From the NCBI GenBank assembly GCA_963795665.1, contig CAWCIP010000013.1, positions 62,001-126,000 on the forward strand: a DNA stretch of 64,000 nucleotides, in the 5' to 3' direction. A model generated the notes under the pieces. That model was given only the letters and a program-made list of their open reading frames with translations, searched no databases and was not told where the DNA came from. Shown one piece after another: positions 7,157 through 15,326 of this stretch. The position numbers were made by a program, and so were the translations under genes. Positions within the stretch are counted from its first letter, which is position 1, and each line of letters opens with the position of its first letter. This stretch comes from DASUPK01 sp963795665. Lineage in GTDB: Bacteria; Actinomycetota; Thermoleophilia; Solirubrobacterales; 70-9.

Positions 7157-8395
7157 CTAGCTTGACGTGAGCTCTCCGAGGTCGCTGTCCTGGTCCCCGA
7201 GCAGCGCCTTCGCCTTCTCGCCTGCCACGTCCACGCCCTCCGCCAGCAGCGTCCGGGCGTGGCCCAGCTCCTCCGATTTCTCCACGGTGAGGGCTCCCGC
7301 CACCTTCCCATCCTTCAGGTAGAAGACAGCAAATTCGCCCGCGTCACGGTCGCCGCGCCAGACCACCTCGTCCCAGTCGGTCGCCGGTCCGACGTACTCG
7401 AGCCCGGCCCAGTCGGCCAGGTCGCTGAAGAAATACGGCACGACCTCGTACGGCTTCGCCTCGCCCATCATCGACCGCGCCGCGTGCTGGCCCTGCTGCA
7501 TCGCCACGTCCCAGTGCTCGACCCGCAGCCGCCTGCCGTGCACGCGGCTCTCGTAGGAGCAGACGTCACCTGCGGCGTAGACCCCCTCCACCGAGGTCTG
7601 GAGGGTCTCGTCGCAGACGATCCCGTTCTCGACCTCCAGCCCGGCCTTCTCGGCCAGCATCACGTCGGGCTTCACCCCGGCGCCCACCACGACCACATCT
7701 CCCTCGATCACCTTGCCGCTCTCGGTGACGACTCCCTTGACGTCCCCGTCACCCTCGAACGCCTCCAGCGTCTCGCCGCCGTGAATCTCGATCCCCTTCG
7801 ACTCGAGCAGCTCGTGGAACCAGCGACCCGCCTCGTCGCCGAAGGTCCGGGACAGCGCCACGTCCTCCATCATCACGATCGCGCAGTCGGTCCCCTTCGA
7901 CTTCAGCGAGGCCGCCACCTCGCAGCCGATGTAGCTGCCGCCGATCAGCACGACCCGCTCGGCGCCCTCCGCCGCCTCCCGGATCCCGTCCGAGTTGCCG
8001 AACGCCCGCAGGTAGTGAATCCCCTCCTGGCCCGCGCCCTCGACGCGCAGGATGTTCACGTTCGCGCCGGTGGCCAGCAGCGCCTTCTCGAAGCCGACCT
8101 CCTCCCCGCCCTGCAGCTTCGCCGTCCGCGCGTCGGCGTCCATGGACATGACGTTGGTCCCGCTGCTCAGCTCCACCCCGTTCTCCTCGTACCAGGAGAC
8201 CGGGTTGACGTAGGCGTCCTCTCGCTTCGACTCCCCTCGCAGGTACTCCTTGGAGAGCGGCGGCCGCTCGTACGGCGGCTCCGGCTCCCTCCCGACCAAC
8301 AGGATGTCGCCATCCGCACCGCGCTTGCGCAGCTCGGCGGCGCAGTAGCCGGAGGCAAAGCCCCCGATCAGCAGATACTCAACCTGCCGCGGCAC
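7157..8395 (-). CDS. NAD(P)/FAD-dependent oxidoreductase (ferredoxin reductase type)
   Basis: A 412-residue flavoprotein with an N-terminal FAD Rossmann motif (LIGGFASGYCAAEL, about 8-21), the PYERPPLSKEYL segment near 42-53 typical of ferredoxin/rubredoxin reductases, a second Rossmann motif for NAD(P)H (VLIGGSYIGCEVA, about 148-160) and the FAD-closing motif VYAAGDV near 270. The first glycine motif is GGFASG rather than the usual GGGxAG. It should move electrons from NAD(P)H to a small redox protein, which is not encoded nearby. The start lies 17 bases inside the upstream RCK gene, so the two are co-transcribed. Confidence 0.88.
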   Translation of the reverse strand: MPRQVEYLLIGGFASGYCAAELRKRGADGDILLVGREPEPPYERPPLSKEYLRGESKREDAYVNPVSWYEENGVELSSGTNVMSMDADARTAKLQGGEEVGFEKALLATGANVNILRVEGAGQEGIHYLRAFGNSDGIREAAEGAERVVLIGGSYIGCEVAASLKSKGTDCAIVMMEDVALSRTFGDEAGRWFHELLESKGIEIHGGETLEAFEGDGDVKGVVTESGKVIEGDVVVVGAGVKPDVMLAEKAGLEVENGIVCDETLQTSVEGVYAAGDVCSYESRVHGRRLRVEHWDVAMQQGQHAARSMMGEAKPYEVVPYFFSDLADWAGLEYVGPATDWDEVVWRGDRDAGEFAVFYLKDGKVAGALTVEKSEELGHARTLLAEGVDVAGEKAKALLGDQDSDLGELTSS

Positions 8396-9068
8396 CGTCC
8401 GAGCCGAAGAACACCTTCAGCTCCTCCTCCAACCCCGGATCGAGCACCGCCAGCACCTCGTCGCCCGCCTCGAGCACGGTGTCCGGCGTCGGCACGAACC
8501 CGCCCTGCCCCTCGCGCAGGATCGAGATCAGCAGGCTCCCCTCGGGCATGTTGAGGTCTCCGACCCGCTGTCCCGCCACCCTGCTGTCGTCGGCGAGCAG
8601 CATCTCGATGATCTCCAGCCGCTCCTCCGGCAGGTCGAGCAGGTGCACCAGGCCGTACTCGGGAACCTCGTGCTCCAGCAGGCGCAGGATCAGGTCGGTC
8701 GCCGACACGTAGGGCTTGATGCCCAGCAGCTCGAAGTGCGCCCGGTTCCGGGGGTTGTTGACCCGGGCGATGATCCGGTCCACCAGGTACTTCTCCTTCG
8801 CGACCTGGCAGATCAGCATGTTGTCCTCGTCGTCGCCGGTAACCGCAATCACCATGTCGGCTCGGGATATACCCGCCCGCTCGAGAACCCAAAGCTCCGA
8901 GGCGTCGCCGAACTGGATGTTGTGCTCCAGCTCCTGCTCGACGGTCGTGTACCGGTTCCGGTTGTCCTCGATCACGGTGACCTCGTTGCCCTTGTCGAGC
9001 AGCTCGCGGGCGAGGTTCCAGCCCACCTTTCCGGCCCCGGCGATGATGATGTACTTGCCCCCGCCCAT
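8379..9068 (-). CDS. TrkA-type RCK protein (second of pair)
   Basis: A 229-residue cytoplasmic regulator of K+ uptake. RCK_N (about 5-125) has the NAD-binding motif GAGKVGWNLA and a conserved Asp (TGDDEDN); the C-terminal RCK_C/TrkA_C domain covers about 140-225. Two separate single-RCK genes in tandem match the CeoB/CeoC arrangement of mycobacteria. No Trk or Ktr membrane subunit is in the window, so the channel must lie elsewhere. Start ATG 9068 shares its first base with the stop of the upstream partner. Confidence 0.88.
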   Translation of the reverse strand: MGGGKYIIIAGAGKVGWNLARELLDKGNEVTVIEDNRNRYTTVEQELEHNIQFGDASELWVLERAGISRADMVIAVTGDDEDNMLICQVAKEKYLVDRIIARVNNPRNRAHFELLGIKPYVSATDLILRLLEHEVPEYGLVHLLDLPEERLEIIEMLLADDSRVAGQRVGDLNMPEGSLLISILREGQGGFVPTPDTVLEAGDEVLAVLDPGLEEELKVFFGSDGAAAG

Positions 9069-9508
9069 CAGCTGGACCCAGACCCGGCGGCCTCCAGGAC
9101 CTCCTTCTCGAGCATCTCGATTGCGACGCGGGTCGGGCAGACCGTGTTGACGCCCTGCTTCTCGTACCACTCGGCGCGCAACGGATCGAGGATCCGCGCG
9201 ATCACGGTCGGGACGTTGAACTTCCGCTTTGCGATCTGGGCGATGACGATGTTCGTGTTGTCGCCATCGGTCGAGGCGATGAAGGCGTCTGCCCGCTCGA
9301 TGCCGGCGGAGGTGAGCGCCTCCTCCTCGAGACCGGTGCCGACGGTGAACTGACCGCCGGAGTCCTCCCAGGAGCGATCGAGGTTGACCTCGAGGCGCGC
9401 GTGCGCCTCCGGATCCTCGTCCAGGCACGAGACCTCATGACCCTCGCGGAGCATGGTCCGTGCAACGGAGGACCCAACCCTCCCGCAGCCAACGATGAGA
9501 ACGAACAT
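9068..9508 (-). CDS. TrkA-type RCK protein (first of pair)
   Basis: A 146-residue protein with only the RCK_N fold: GCGRVGSSVA nucleotide motif at residues 8-17, acidic tip of strand 2 (CLDEDPEAH) and the ASTDGDNTN segment. It lacks a TrkA_C domain, unlike its downstream partner. The two probably assemble as a heteromeric gating ring. Its stop overlaps the next start by one base. A TAAGAT element 9 bases before the ATG is a likely -10. Upstream lies a structured divergent intergenic region shared with the EAL gene. Confidence 0.85.
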   Translation of the reverse strand: MFVLIVGCGRVGSSVARTMLREGHEVSCLDEDPEAHARLEVNLDRSWEDSGGQFTVGTGLEEEALTSAGIERADAFIASTDGDNTNIVIAQIAKRKFNVPTVIARILDPLRAEWYEKQGVNTVCPTRVAIEMLEKEVLEAAGSGSS

Positions 9509-9564
9509 TCGGTTCGGATCTTAGTCCTGTGCTCTGCGGCGCCGGGGCCCGGGCGATCCGGGAC

Positions 9565-9614
9565 AACTACTGACTTCGGCTGGTAGTTCGACCCCTTGTA
9601 GAAAAGTGGGGTCG
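9565..9614. other. two abutting inverted repeats in divergent intergenic region
   Basis: AACTAC and GTAGTT (9565-9570, 9583-9588) and CGACCCC and GGGGTCG (9589-9595, 9608-9614) are perfect inverted repeats placed back to back, each with a 12-base spacer. They lie in the 180-base gap between the RCK gene and the EAL gene. They could be operator sites or RNA hairpins in the EAL leader. Confidence 0.5.
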
Positions 9615-9688
9615 GATCCACACTTCATTCACGGTTCACGCGCACCGGTACGCGCGGCGAGCTCAAGGGGGGATCGCCGACGAGCCAG

Positions 9689-10579
9689 ATGACTTCGATC
9701 TCAACCCAAGAGGGCAGCGACGAGCGACGGGAGACCGATATCGCGCGCGCCCTGGACCAGCGGGAGATCCAGGCCCATTTCCAGCCGAAGGTGGACCTCC
9801 GCAGCGCCGGCGTCGTCGGAGTCGAGGCGCTGGCCCGATGGGCCCATCCGAGTCTCGGCCTGATCGCCGCCAGGGATTTCCTCGAGCCGGTCGAGGCCGG
9901 CGGCCACATGCGCGCGCTGACCGAGCGCATGATCGAGTTCTCGACGCGCGCTGCCGGCGACTGGTGGCGGTCCGGAATGGGCATGCAGCTCTCCCTGAAT
10001 CTCCCTCTCGGGCACATCTCGGGCTCTGACTGGGACCTCCCCGAGTTCGTCGCCGGCGCCCTGGCGGCGTCCGGCCTGCCCGGGGAGGCCCTCCAATTCG
10101 AGGTCACCGAGGACGGGCTGCTCGGCGATACCGGTCTCGCCGCGGAGCTGCTCGGTCAGCTGAGGGAGCTGGGCGCCACCATTTCCATCGACGATTTCGG
10201 GACCGGTCATTTCTCCCTGCGGCAGCTGCAGAGCCTTCCGATCGAGGAGCTGAAGCTGGACCGCTCGCTGGTCGGCGCCCTGAGCGAGGAAGAGGACCGG
10301 ACCATCATTCGCTCGACCATTCACCTTGCCCACCAGATGGGCCTGACCGTGCTGGCCGAGGGCGTCGAGACGAAGGAGGCCTGGCGGCAGCTGCGCAGCA
10401 TGGGCTGTGAGCGCGCCCAGGGATTCCTGATTGCGAAGCCGCTGCCGGCGCGCGAGGTTCCTGCCTGGCTTGCAACTTGGAACCAGCACGCCCGGGAGCT
10501 CAGCGCCACCAAGCCGGCGCGGCGCCGCGGCCTCAAGGACCGGCGGCGCTCCTCCGCGAGCGCCGAGGCTCCGGCGTAA
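9689..10579 (+). CDS. stand-alone EAL-domain c-di-GMP phosphodiesterase
   Basis: A 296-residue protein that is almost only an EAL domain (about 18-265), hydrolysing cyclic di-GMP to pGpG. The catalytic set is intact: Glu in EAL (46-48), Asn in LNLPLG, Glu in EVTED, the Asp pair in DDFGTG, Lys in ELKLD, Glu in AEGVE and Gln in QGFLIAKP. There is no GGDEF, sensor or membrane segment, so any input must come through expression or a partner. The last 30 residues are a basic tail (ARRRGLKDRRR). It ends directly against the convergent permease gene with no gap. Confidence 0.92.
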   Translation: MTSISTQEGSDERRETDIARALDQREIQAHFQPKVDLRSAGVVGVEALARWAHPSLGLIAARDFLEPVEAGGHMRALTERMIEFSTRAAGDWWRSGMGMQLSLNLPLGHISGSDWDLPEFVAGALAASGLPGEALQFEVTEDGLLGDTGLAAELLGQLRELGATISIDDFGTGHFSLRQLQSLPIEELKLDRSLVGALSEEEDRTIIRSTIHLAHQMGLTVLAEGVETKEAWRQLRSMGCERAQGFLIAKPLPAREVPAWLATWNQHARELSATKPARRRGLKDRRRSSASAEAPA

Positions 10580-12496
10580 TCACGCCTCTTCCGGCGGAGC
10601 GGTCAACAGGACGCGGCAGGGCGCCCGCTTCAGCACGTATTCCGTCACCTCGCCGATCTCCTCTGGGCGGGCGCCCCCGATACCCCCCAGGACGGCGCCG
10701 CCCCTGATCCTGGTCGGCGGTTCCGCTCCCATGACGATCACCTCCGCCCCCCTGTCGCGTGCCTCCTGGATGATCCCCGACCCCGTCGACCGTGCGGGGA
10801 CGAGGTTCGTGGTCACCTCGACGTTCTCGTACTCGTCGCCGACCTCGCGGGCTCGCTCGAGCGCGCGCTCCCCCTGCTCCTTCACCGACCTCGGCAGTGG
10901 GGAATCGAGCGGGACCGTGAGCGGCATCTGCGCCACGTAGACCACGTCCAGCCGCGGCGGCCGCTCGCCCTCCTCGACCTCGGCGTCGGCGAGCCTGCCC
11001 GCCGTGCTGACGATGTCGTCGTCGAGCTGGGTGCCGAACACCGGCACGAGGATCGTCGAGTACTCCACCTCCGCCGGCTGCTTCTTCAGCGACGCCTCGG
11101 GCACCTGAACGCGCCGCGTCAGCGGCGTCCGCTCGACGTAGCGGCGATAGATGACGTAGAAGACGAGGCCGAAGAGCATCCAGCCGCCCCCGATGTAGAC
11201 GGCGGTGTGGTGGAGAAAGAAGACGCTGATCCAGGCGAGCCCGCTGATCAGAGCCCCCGCGATGGCGGGCAGCGGCAGCCGGTGCGAGCCGAACCGGACG
11301 TTCCACGGCACGCTGTACGGCCGCTCGAGGTCGGGCTCGACGACCCGTAATCGGACGATCGAGATCTGGGCGATCGTCACCGCGAGCAGGGCTCCGAACG
11401 CGTAGACCCGGGCGAGGAAGCGGATGTCGCCCGGTATCGCCAGGGCGAGCGCGAGGAGCGCGGCGATCACGATCGCGATGTAGGGCGTCGAGTAGTTCCG
11501 CTCGAGCTTCCCCGCCCAGCTCGGGATCTGCCGGTTGGTCGCGAGGACGTAGACGTGCCGGGAGAGACCGAGCATTGCGGTGTTCGCCGCCCAGAACAGC
11601 ACCGGCACGGCCACCAGCATCACCGCCCACTTCATGAAGTCGGCGACCCAGCTCGGGTCGTAGTTCGCCACCACCCCCAGCACTGGCTCCTCGATGTACT
11701 GGCCGGCGAGCGCTGTCTCGGGTCCGTGCGGCCCCGGCACGACCGGCACCGCCATCAGTGCGACCGCCGCGATCCCCGCGTAGATCAGGGGGATTGCGAC
11801 CGCGCCAACCCCCAGCACCCGTTTCAGATCCCCGGGCTCGAACTCGAGATCCGGCGCCAGGTCGCTGGCCGCCTCGATGCCCGCGTAGGCGATCGTCGCG
11901 ATCACCAGCGAGTAGACGATGTCCTTGACGCTGGGGGACGTGAAGAGATCCAGCTGGTCGGTGAGCCGATCCGGATGAAGGACGACGATCAGGCCCACGA
12001 TGATCACCAGCAGCTGCAGCCCGAGCTCGGCGAGCGCCAGCACCACCAGCCGGACCTGGCGGTTGCGCCCGGTGACATCCGCGATGTTGAGGATGGCGGC
12101 GAGGCCGATCACCACGATCGCCACCGCGAGCTCCACGTCCCCCCCGCCGAACCTGCCGGAGATCGGAGTCAGGTAGTGGGAGACGGTGATCGCCGCGGCC
12201 GCGATCACGATCAGGTAGTCGATCAGGATCGCCCAACCCGCGATGAAGCTGATCAGCTCGTTGAACGCGTGGCGCGCGAAGGTCGCCGACCCTCCCCGCT
12301 CGCGGAGCATCGCGCCGCCCTCGACGTAGGAGAGCGAGGTGAGCGCAAACATCAGCCCCGCCGCCAGGAAGATCAGCGGGGTCAGCCCGAGCCCGCGGTC
12401 GGCGACCACCCCGATCGAGAAATAGATCGAGAAGCCGACCGCGGCGGACGCGGCCGAGTACAGGAACGGCACCCCGAGCCAGCGCTTCGCCCTCAT
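10580..12496 (-). CDS. APC-family permease with C-terminal universal stress domain
   Basis: A 638-residue protein. Residues 1-460 form about 12 transmembrane helices of the amino acid-polyamine-organocation superfamily (SAASAAVGFSIYF near the N terminus, ERPYSVPWNVR in the loop before the last helices). Residues 485-635 are a USP domain starting STILVPVFG, with VIVMGAEPP and EVTEYVLKRAPCRVLL at the C-terminal end, as in ATP-binding USP proteins. The fusion suggests that a nucleotide controls transport. The substrate is unknown. A 67-residue membrane protein lies 13 bases upstream on the same strand. Confidence 0.9.
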   Translation of the reverse strand: MRAKRWLGVPFLYSAASAAVGFSIYFSIGVVADRGLGLTPLIFLAAGLMFALTSLSYVEGGAMLRERGGSATFARHAFNELISFIAGWAILIDYLIVIAAAAITVSHYLTPISGRFGGGDVELAVAIVVIGLAAILNIADVTGRNRQVRLVVLALAELGLQLLVIIVGLIVVLHPDRLTDQLDLFTSPSVKDIVYSLVIATIAYAGIEAASDLAPDLEFEPGDLKRVLGVGAVAIPLIYAGIAAVALMAVPVVPGPHGPETALAGQYIEEPVLGVVANYDPSWVADFMKWAVMLVAVPVLFWAANTAMLGLSRHVYVLATNRQIPSWAGKLERNYSTPYIAIVIAALLALALAIPGDIRFLARVYAFGALLAVTIAQISIVRLRVVEPDLERPYSVPWNVRFGSHRLPLPAIAGALISGLAWISVFFLHHTAVYIGGGWMLFGLVFYVIYRRYVERTPLTRRVQVPEASLKKQPAEVEYSTILVPVFGTQLDDDIVSTAGRLADAEVEEGERPPRLDVVYVAQMPLTVPLDSPLPRSVKEQGERALERAREVGDEYENVEVTTNLVPARSTGSGIIQEARDRGAEVIVMGAEPPTRIRGGAVLGGIGGARPEEIGEVTEYVLKRAPCRVLLTAPPEEA

Positions 12497-12509
12497 CTAC
12501 CCAACTCCC

Positions 12510-12713
12510 TCATCCGCGCATCGACAGGTACAGCCGACCGGAGCCGAGCGCGATGAACAGCAGTCCGAACAGGACCCCGACCGCCAATGGCCCCCCGCCA
12601 CGCGCCAGCGTCAGCACCAGCATCAGCAGCCCGAACCCGATGATCGTCACCGAGAAGACGCGGACCGCGAGCTGGTAGCCCTCGTCCGGCGAGGGGCGCC
12701 GACGCTGATTCAC
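12510..12713 (-). CDS. small two-helix membrane protein
   Basis: A 67-residue protein with a polar basic N terminus (NQRRRPSPDEG) and two hydrophobic segments, about 15-35 and 40-60, separated by RGGG. It ends 13 bases before the APC permease start and so is probably co-transcribed; it may be an accessory to the permease. GTG start. No family recognised. Confidence 0.65.
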   Translation of the reverse strand: MNQRRRPSPDEGYQLAVRVFSVTIIGFGLLMLVLTLARGGGPLAVGVLFGLLFIALGSGRLYLSMRG

Positions 12714-12741
12714 GCCCCCATTAAACGGGTTGCACCAGCGA

Positions 12742-14826
12742 TCAGCCGGGCAGGCCCCCGATGATCGGGATGATCAGGATGGCAACGATGTTCGCCACCT
12801 TGATCATCGGGTTGATCGCCGGACCGGCAGTGTCCTTGTAGGGATCTCCAACCGTGTCGCCGGTGACCGCGGCCGCATGGGCGTCTGAGCCCTTGCCGCC
12901 GAACTCCCCGTCCTCGATCAGCTTCTTCGCGTTGTCCCACGCGCCGCCGCCGGCGGTCATCGAGATCGCCATGAAGATGCCGACCACGATCACGCCGATC
13001 AGCAGCCCGCCGAGCGCCTGGTAGGAGATCAGCCCCACGATCAGCGTCACCACGATCGGAATCAGCGAGGGCAGGATCATCTCGCGCTGAGCGGCAGCGG
13101 TGACGAGGCTCACTGCGTGCCCGTACTCGGGCTTTTCCGTGCCCTTCATGATCCCCGGCTTCTCGCGGAACTGGCGGCGGACCTCCTCGACCACCTGGCC
13201 TCCGGCGCGGCCGACGGCCTCGATCGCCAGGGAGGCGAACAGGTAGACCATGATCCCGCCGATCAACAGGCCGATCAGCACGGGCGGATCGGAGATCTGG
13301 AAGCTCAGAGCATGGCCGCCCGCTTCGGTTTGGAGCTCGTGCGTGAAGGCGTCGAAGAGCACGAGCGCGGCGAGGGCGGCCGAGCCGATCGCGTAGCCCT
13401 TGGTGACCGCCTTGGTCGTGTTCCCGACCGCGTCGAGCGGGTCGGTGATGTCGCGAACCTCCTGGGGCAGGTCGGCCATCTCCGCGATGCCGCCCGCGTT
13501 GTCGGTGATCGGGCCGAACGCGTCCAGGGCGACGATCAGGCCGGTGAGCGAGAGCTGCGCCATCACCGCCACGCCGATGCCGTAGATGCCCGCGGTACCA
13601 CCGCCGGCGAGCTTCCAGGAGCCGAGGATCGCGATGGCGATCACCAGCACGGGCAGGGCGGTCGACTGGAGGCCCTGCGCCAGCCCCTGGATGATGTTGG
13701 TCGCGTGACCGGTCTCCGACGCCTTCGAGATCGTCCGCACGGGCCGGAACCGCGTGGACGTGTAGTAGTCGGTCAGGACGAAGAGCAGCGCGGTGACGCC
13801 GACGCCGATCAGCCCACAGAGCCACAGGTCGGTGACGGTGGTGTTGCCCAGGGCGCCGCCGCTCAGCGGGTCGTCCATCAGCCACTTGGTGATCGGGTAG
13901 AACGCTGCCGCCGAGAGCACCGCCGAGACGGCCAGGCCGCGATAGAGCGCGGCCTCGACGTTCCCGGTGCGCGTGCGCACCGATAGCGCGCCGATGATCG
14001 AGGCGATGATGGCCACCGCTCCGATCGCGAGCGGGTAGATCGCCACCTCCCGGGTGAAGCCGGTGAAGGTGATCACCCCGAGCAGCATCACCGCCACGGC
14101 GGTGACGGCGTAGGTCTCGAAGAGGTCGGCGGCCATGCCGGCGCAGTCGCCGACGTTGTCGCCGACGTTGTCCGCGATCACTGCCGGGTTGCGCGGGTCG
14201 TCCTCGGGGATCCCCGCCTCGATCTTGCCGACCAGGTCGGCTCCGACGTCCGCGGCCTTGGTGAAGATGCCGCCGCCGAGTCGGGCGAAGACGGAGATCA
14301 GAGAGCCGCCGAAGCCGAGCCCGACGAGCGCGTCGACGCACTCCTTGTCGGAGAGGTCCGTGAAGACGAGCAGCGCGCCGAAATAGCCCGCCACGCCCAG
14401 GAGCGCCAGGCCCACGACCAGCAAACCCGTGACGGAGCCGCCCTTGAAGGCGATGTCGAGCGCGGGCGGGATGCCGCCGCGGGCGGCCTCGGCCACCCGT
14501 GCGTTGGCGCGAACCGAGAGGTTCATGCCGATGAACCCGGCGGAGCCGGAGAGAACGCCGCCGACCACGAACCCGATCGCCGTCTCCACGTTCTGCAGCG
14601 GGATCAGCAGGATCGCCACGATCACGCCGACCCCGGCGATGATCATGTACTGGCGCTTCAGGTAGGCGCTGGCGCCTTCCTGAACAGCGCCCGAGATCTC
14701 CTGCATCTGCTCGTTTCCGGGCGACTTGGCGAGCAGGCGCTGGGTGACCAGCAAGCCGTACACCACCGCCGCGGCCGCGCAGCCGAGCGCGACGACGACT
14801 CCGTAATCGGTCAAGAACTTAGTCAA
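12742..14826 (-). CDS. hppA: membrane-bound H+-translocating pyrophosphatase, K+-independent type
   Basis: A 694-residue integral membrane enzyme coupling pyrophosphate hydrolysis to proton export. Signature motifs are DVGADLVGKIE (193-203), DNVGDNVGDCAGM (219-231), the C-terminal GDTVGDPYKDTAGPAINP, and about 16 hydrophobic helices. In GNTTKAVTKG (469-478) the position that is Ala in K+-dependent enzymes is Lys472, the known marker of K+-independent H+-PPases. TTG start, supported by GGGAG six bases upstream; a TAGACT -10 lies at 14865-14870 on the minus strand. The enzyme recycles pyrophosphate from biosynthesis and supports the proton gradient. Confidence 0.95.
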   Translation of the reverse strand: MTKFLTDYGVVVALGCAAAAVVYGLLVTQRLLAKSPGNEQMQEISGAVQEGASAYLKRQYMIIAGVGVIVAILLIPLQNVETAIGFVVGGVLSGSAGFIGMNLSVRANARVAEAARGGIPPALDIAFKGGSVTGLLVVGLALLGVAGYFGALLVFTDLSDKECVDALVGLGFGGSLISVFARLGGGIFTKAADVGADLVGKIEAGIPEDDPRNPAVIADNVGDNVGDCAGMAADLFETYAVTAVAVMLLGVITFTGFTREVAIYPLAIGAVAIIASIIGALSVRTRTGNVEAALYRGLAVSAVLSAAAFYPITKWLMDDPLSGGALGNTTVTDLWLCGLIGVGVTALLFVLTDYYTSTRFRPVRTISKASETGHATNIIQGLAQGLQSTALPVLVIAIAILGSWKLAGGGTAGIYGIGVAVMAQLSLTGLIVALDAFGPITDNAGGIAEMADLPQEVRDITDPLDAVGNTTKAVTKGYAIGSAALAALVLFDAFTHELQTEAGGHALSFQISDPPVLIGLLIGGIMVYLFASLAIEAVGRAGGQVVEEVRRQFREKPGIMKGTEKPEYGHAVSLVTAAAQREMILPSLIPIVVTLIVGLISYQALGGLLIGVIVVGIFMAISMTAGGGAWDNAKKLIEDGEFGGKGSDAHAAAVTGDTVGDPYKDTAGPAINPMIKVANIVAILIIPIIGGLPG

Positions 14827-14909
14827 CTGAGACTCCCGTCAGGTTCGTGTGAAAGCGGCGCGGCAGTCTACCCCGAACGACGGCTGCTCCGCTTCGCGTC
14901 CGCCGCCGT

Positions 14910-15326
14910 CTACTGACCGGATGTCGGGGGCGTCCACAGTCCCGAGTCGCCCTTCGGCTTCTCGGAAGATCCCTGCTCAGGAGCGGTTTCCGCCGATTCC
15001 TCCGCGGTCTCCTCACCCGCGTGCTTGGCGTAGAGAACCTGTAGCTCGGAGATCGCCTGGCGAAGCTGCGGCTGCGCCTCCGGGCTGACCAGGTCGACCA
15101 GCGCCCGCCCGGCGTCGATCCCGACCTTGGCCTGCTCCAGGTCACGCTCATCGTCCTTCGCGATGCGCCTGGCGGACAGGTTGAGAATGCTGACCACGCT
15201 CTGCAGGACGACGTCCTCGACCCGCACCTTCCGGATCTCGTCCTCGAGCTGGGCGCGCATCTCCTCCTCGGTCGGCTGATCGCCGCTCGGCTGATCCGGG
15301 CTCTCCTGCTGCTCTTCATCGGCCAC
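14910..15326 (-). CDS. DUF1844 family protein
   Basis: A 138-residue soluble protein. Residues 22-105 hold the DUF1844-like helical domain (VRVEDVVLQSVVSILNLSA, then GIDAGRALVDLV); both ends are acidic, low-complexity tails. Proteins of this family occur beside many housekeeping genes, but the function is unknown. The start overlaps the YbdK ligase gene by 11 bases, so the two are co-transcribed. Confidence 0.8.
   Translation of the reverse strand: MADEEQQESPDQPSGDQPTEEEMRAQLEDEIRKVRVEDVVLQSVVSILNLSARRIAKDDERDLEQAKVGIDAGRALVDLVSPEAQPQLRQAISELQVLYAKHAGEETAEESAETAPEQGSSEKPKGDSGLWTPPTSGQ

Noticed and set aside
9495..9520. Possible LexA box near the RCK gene start (GAAC..GTTC)
   Set aside because: The half-sites are spaced by 5 rather than 4 bases and overlap the start codon, so the match to the consensus fails.
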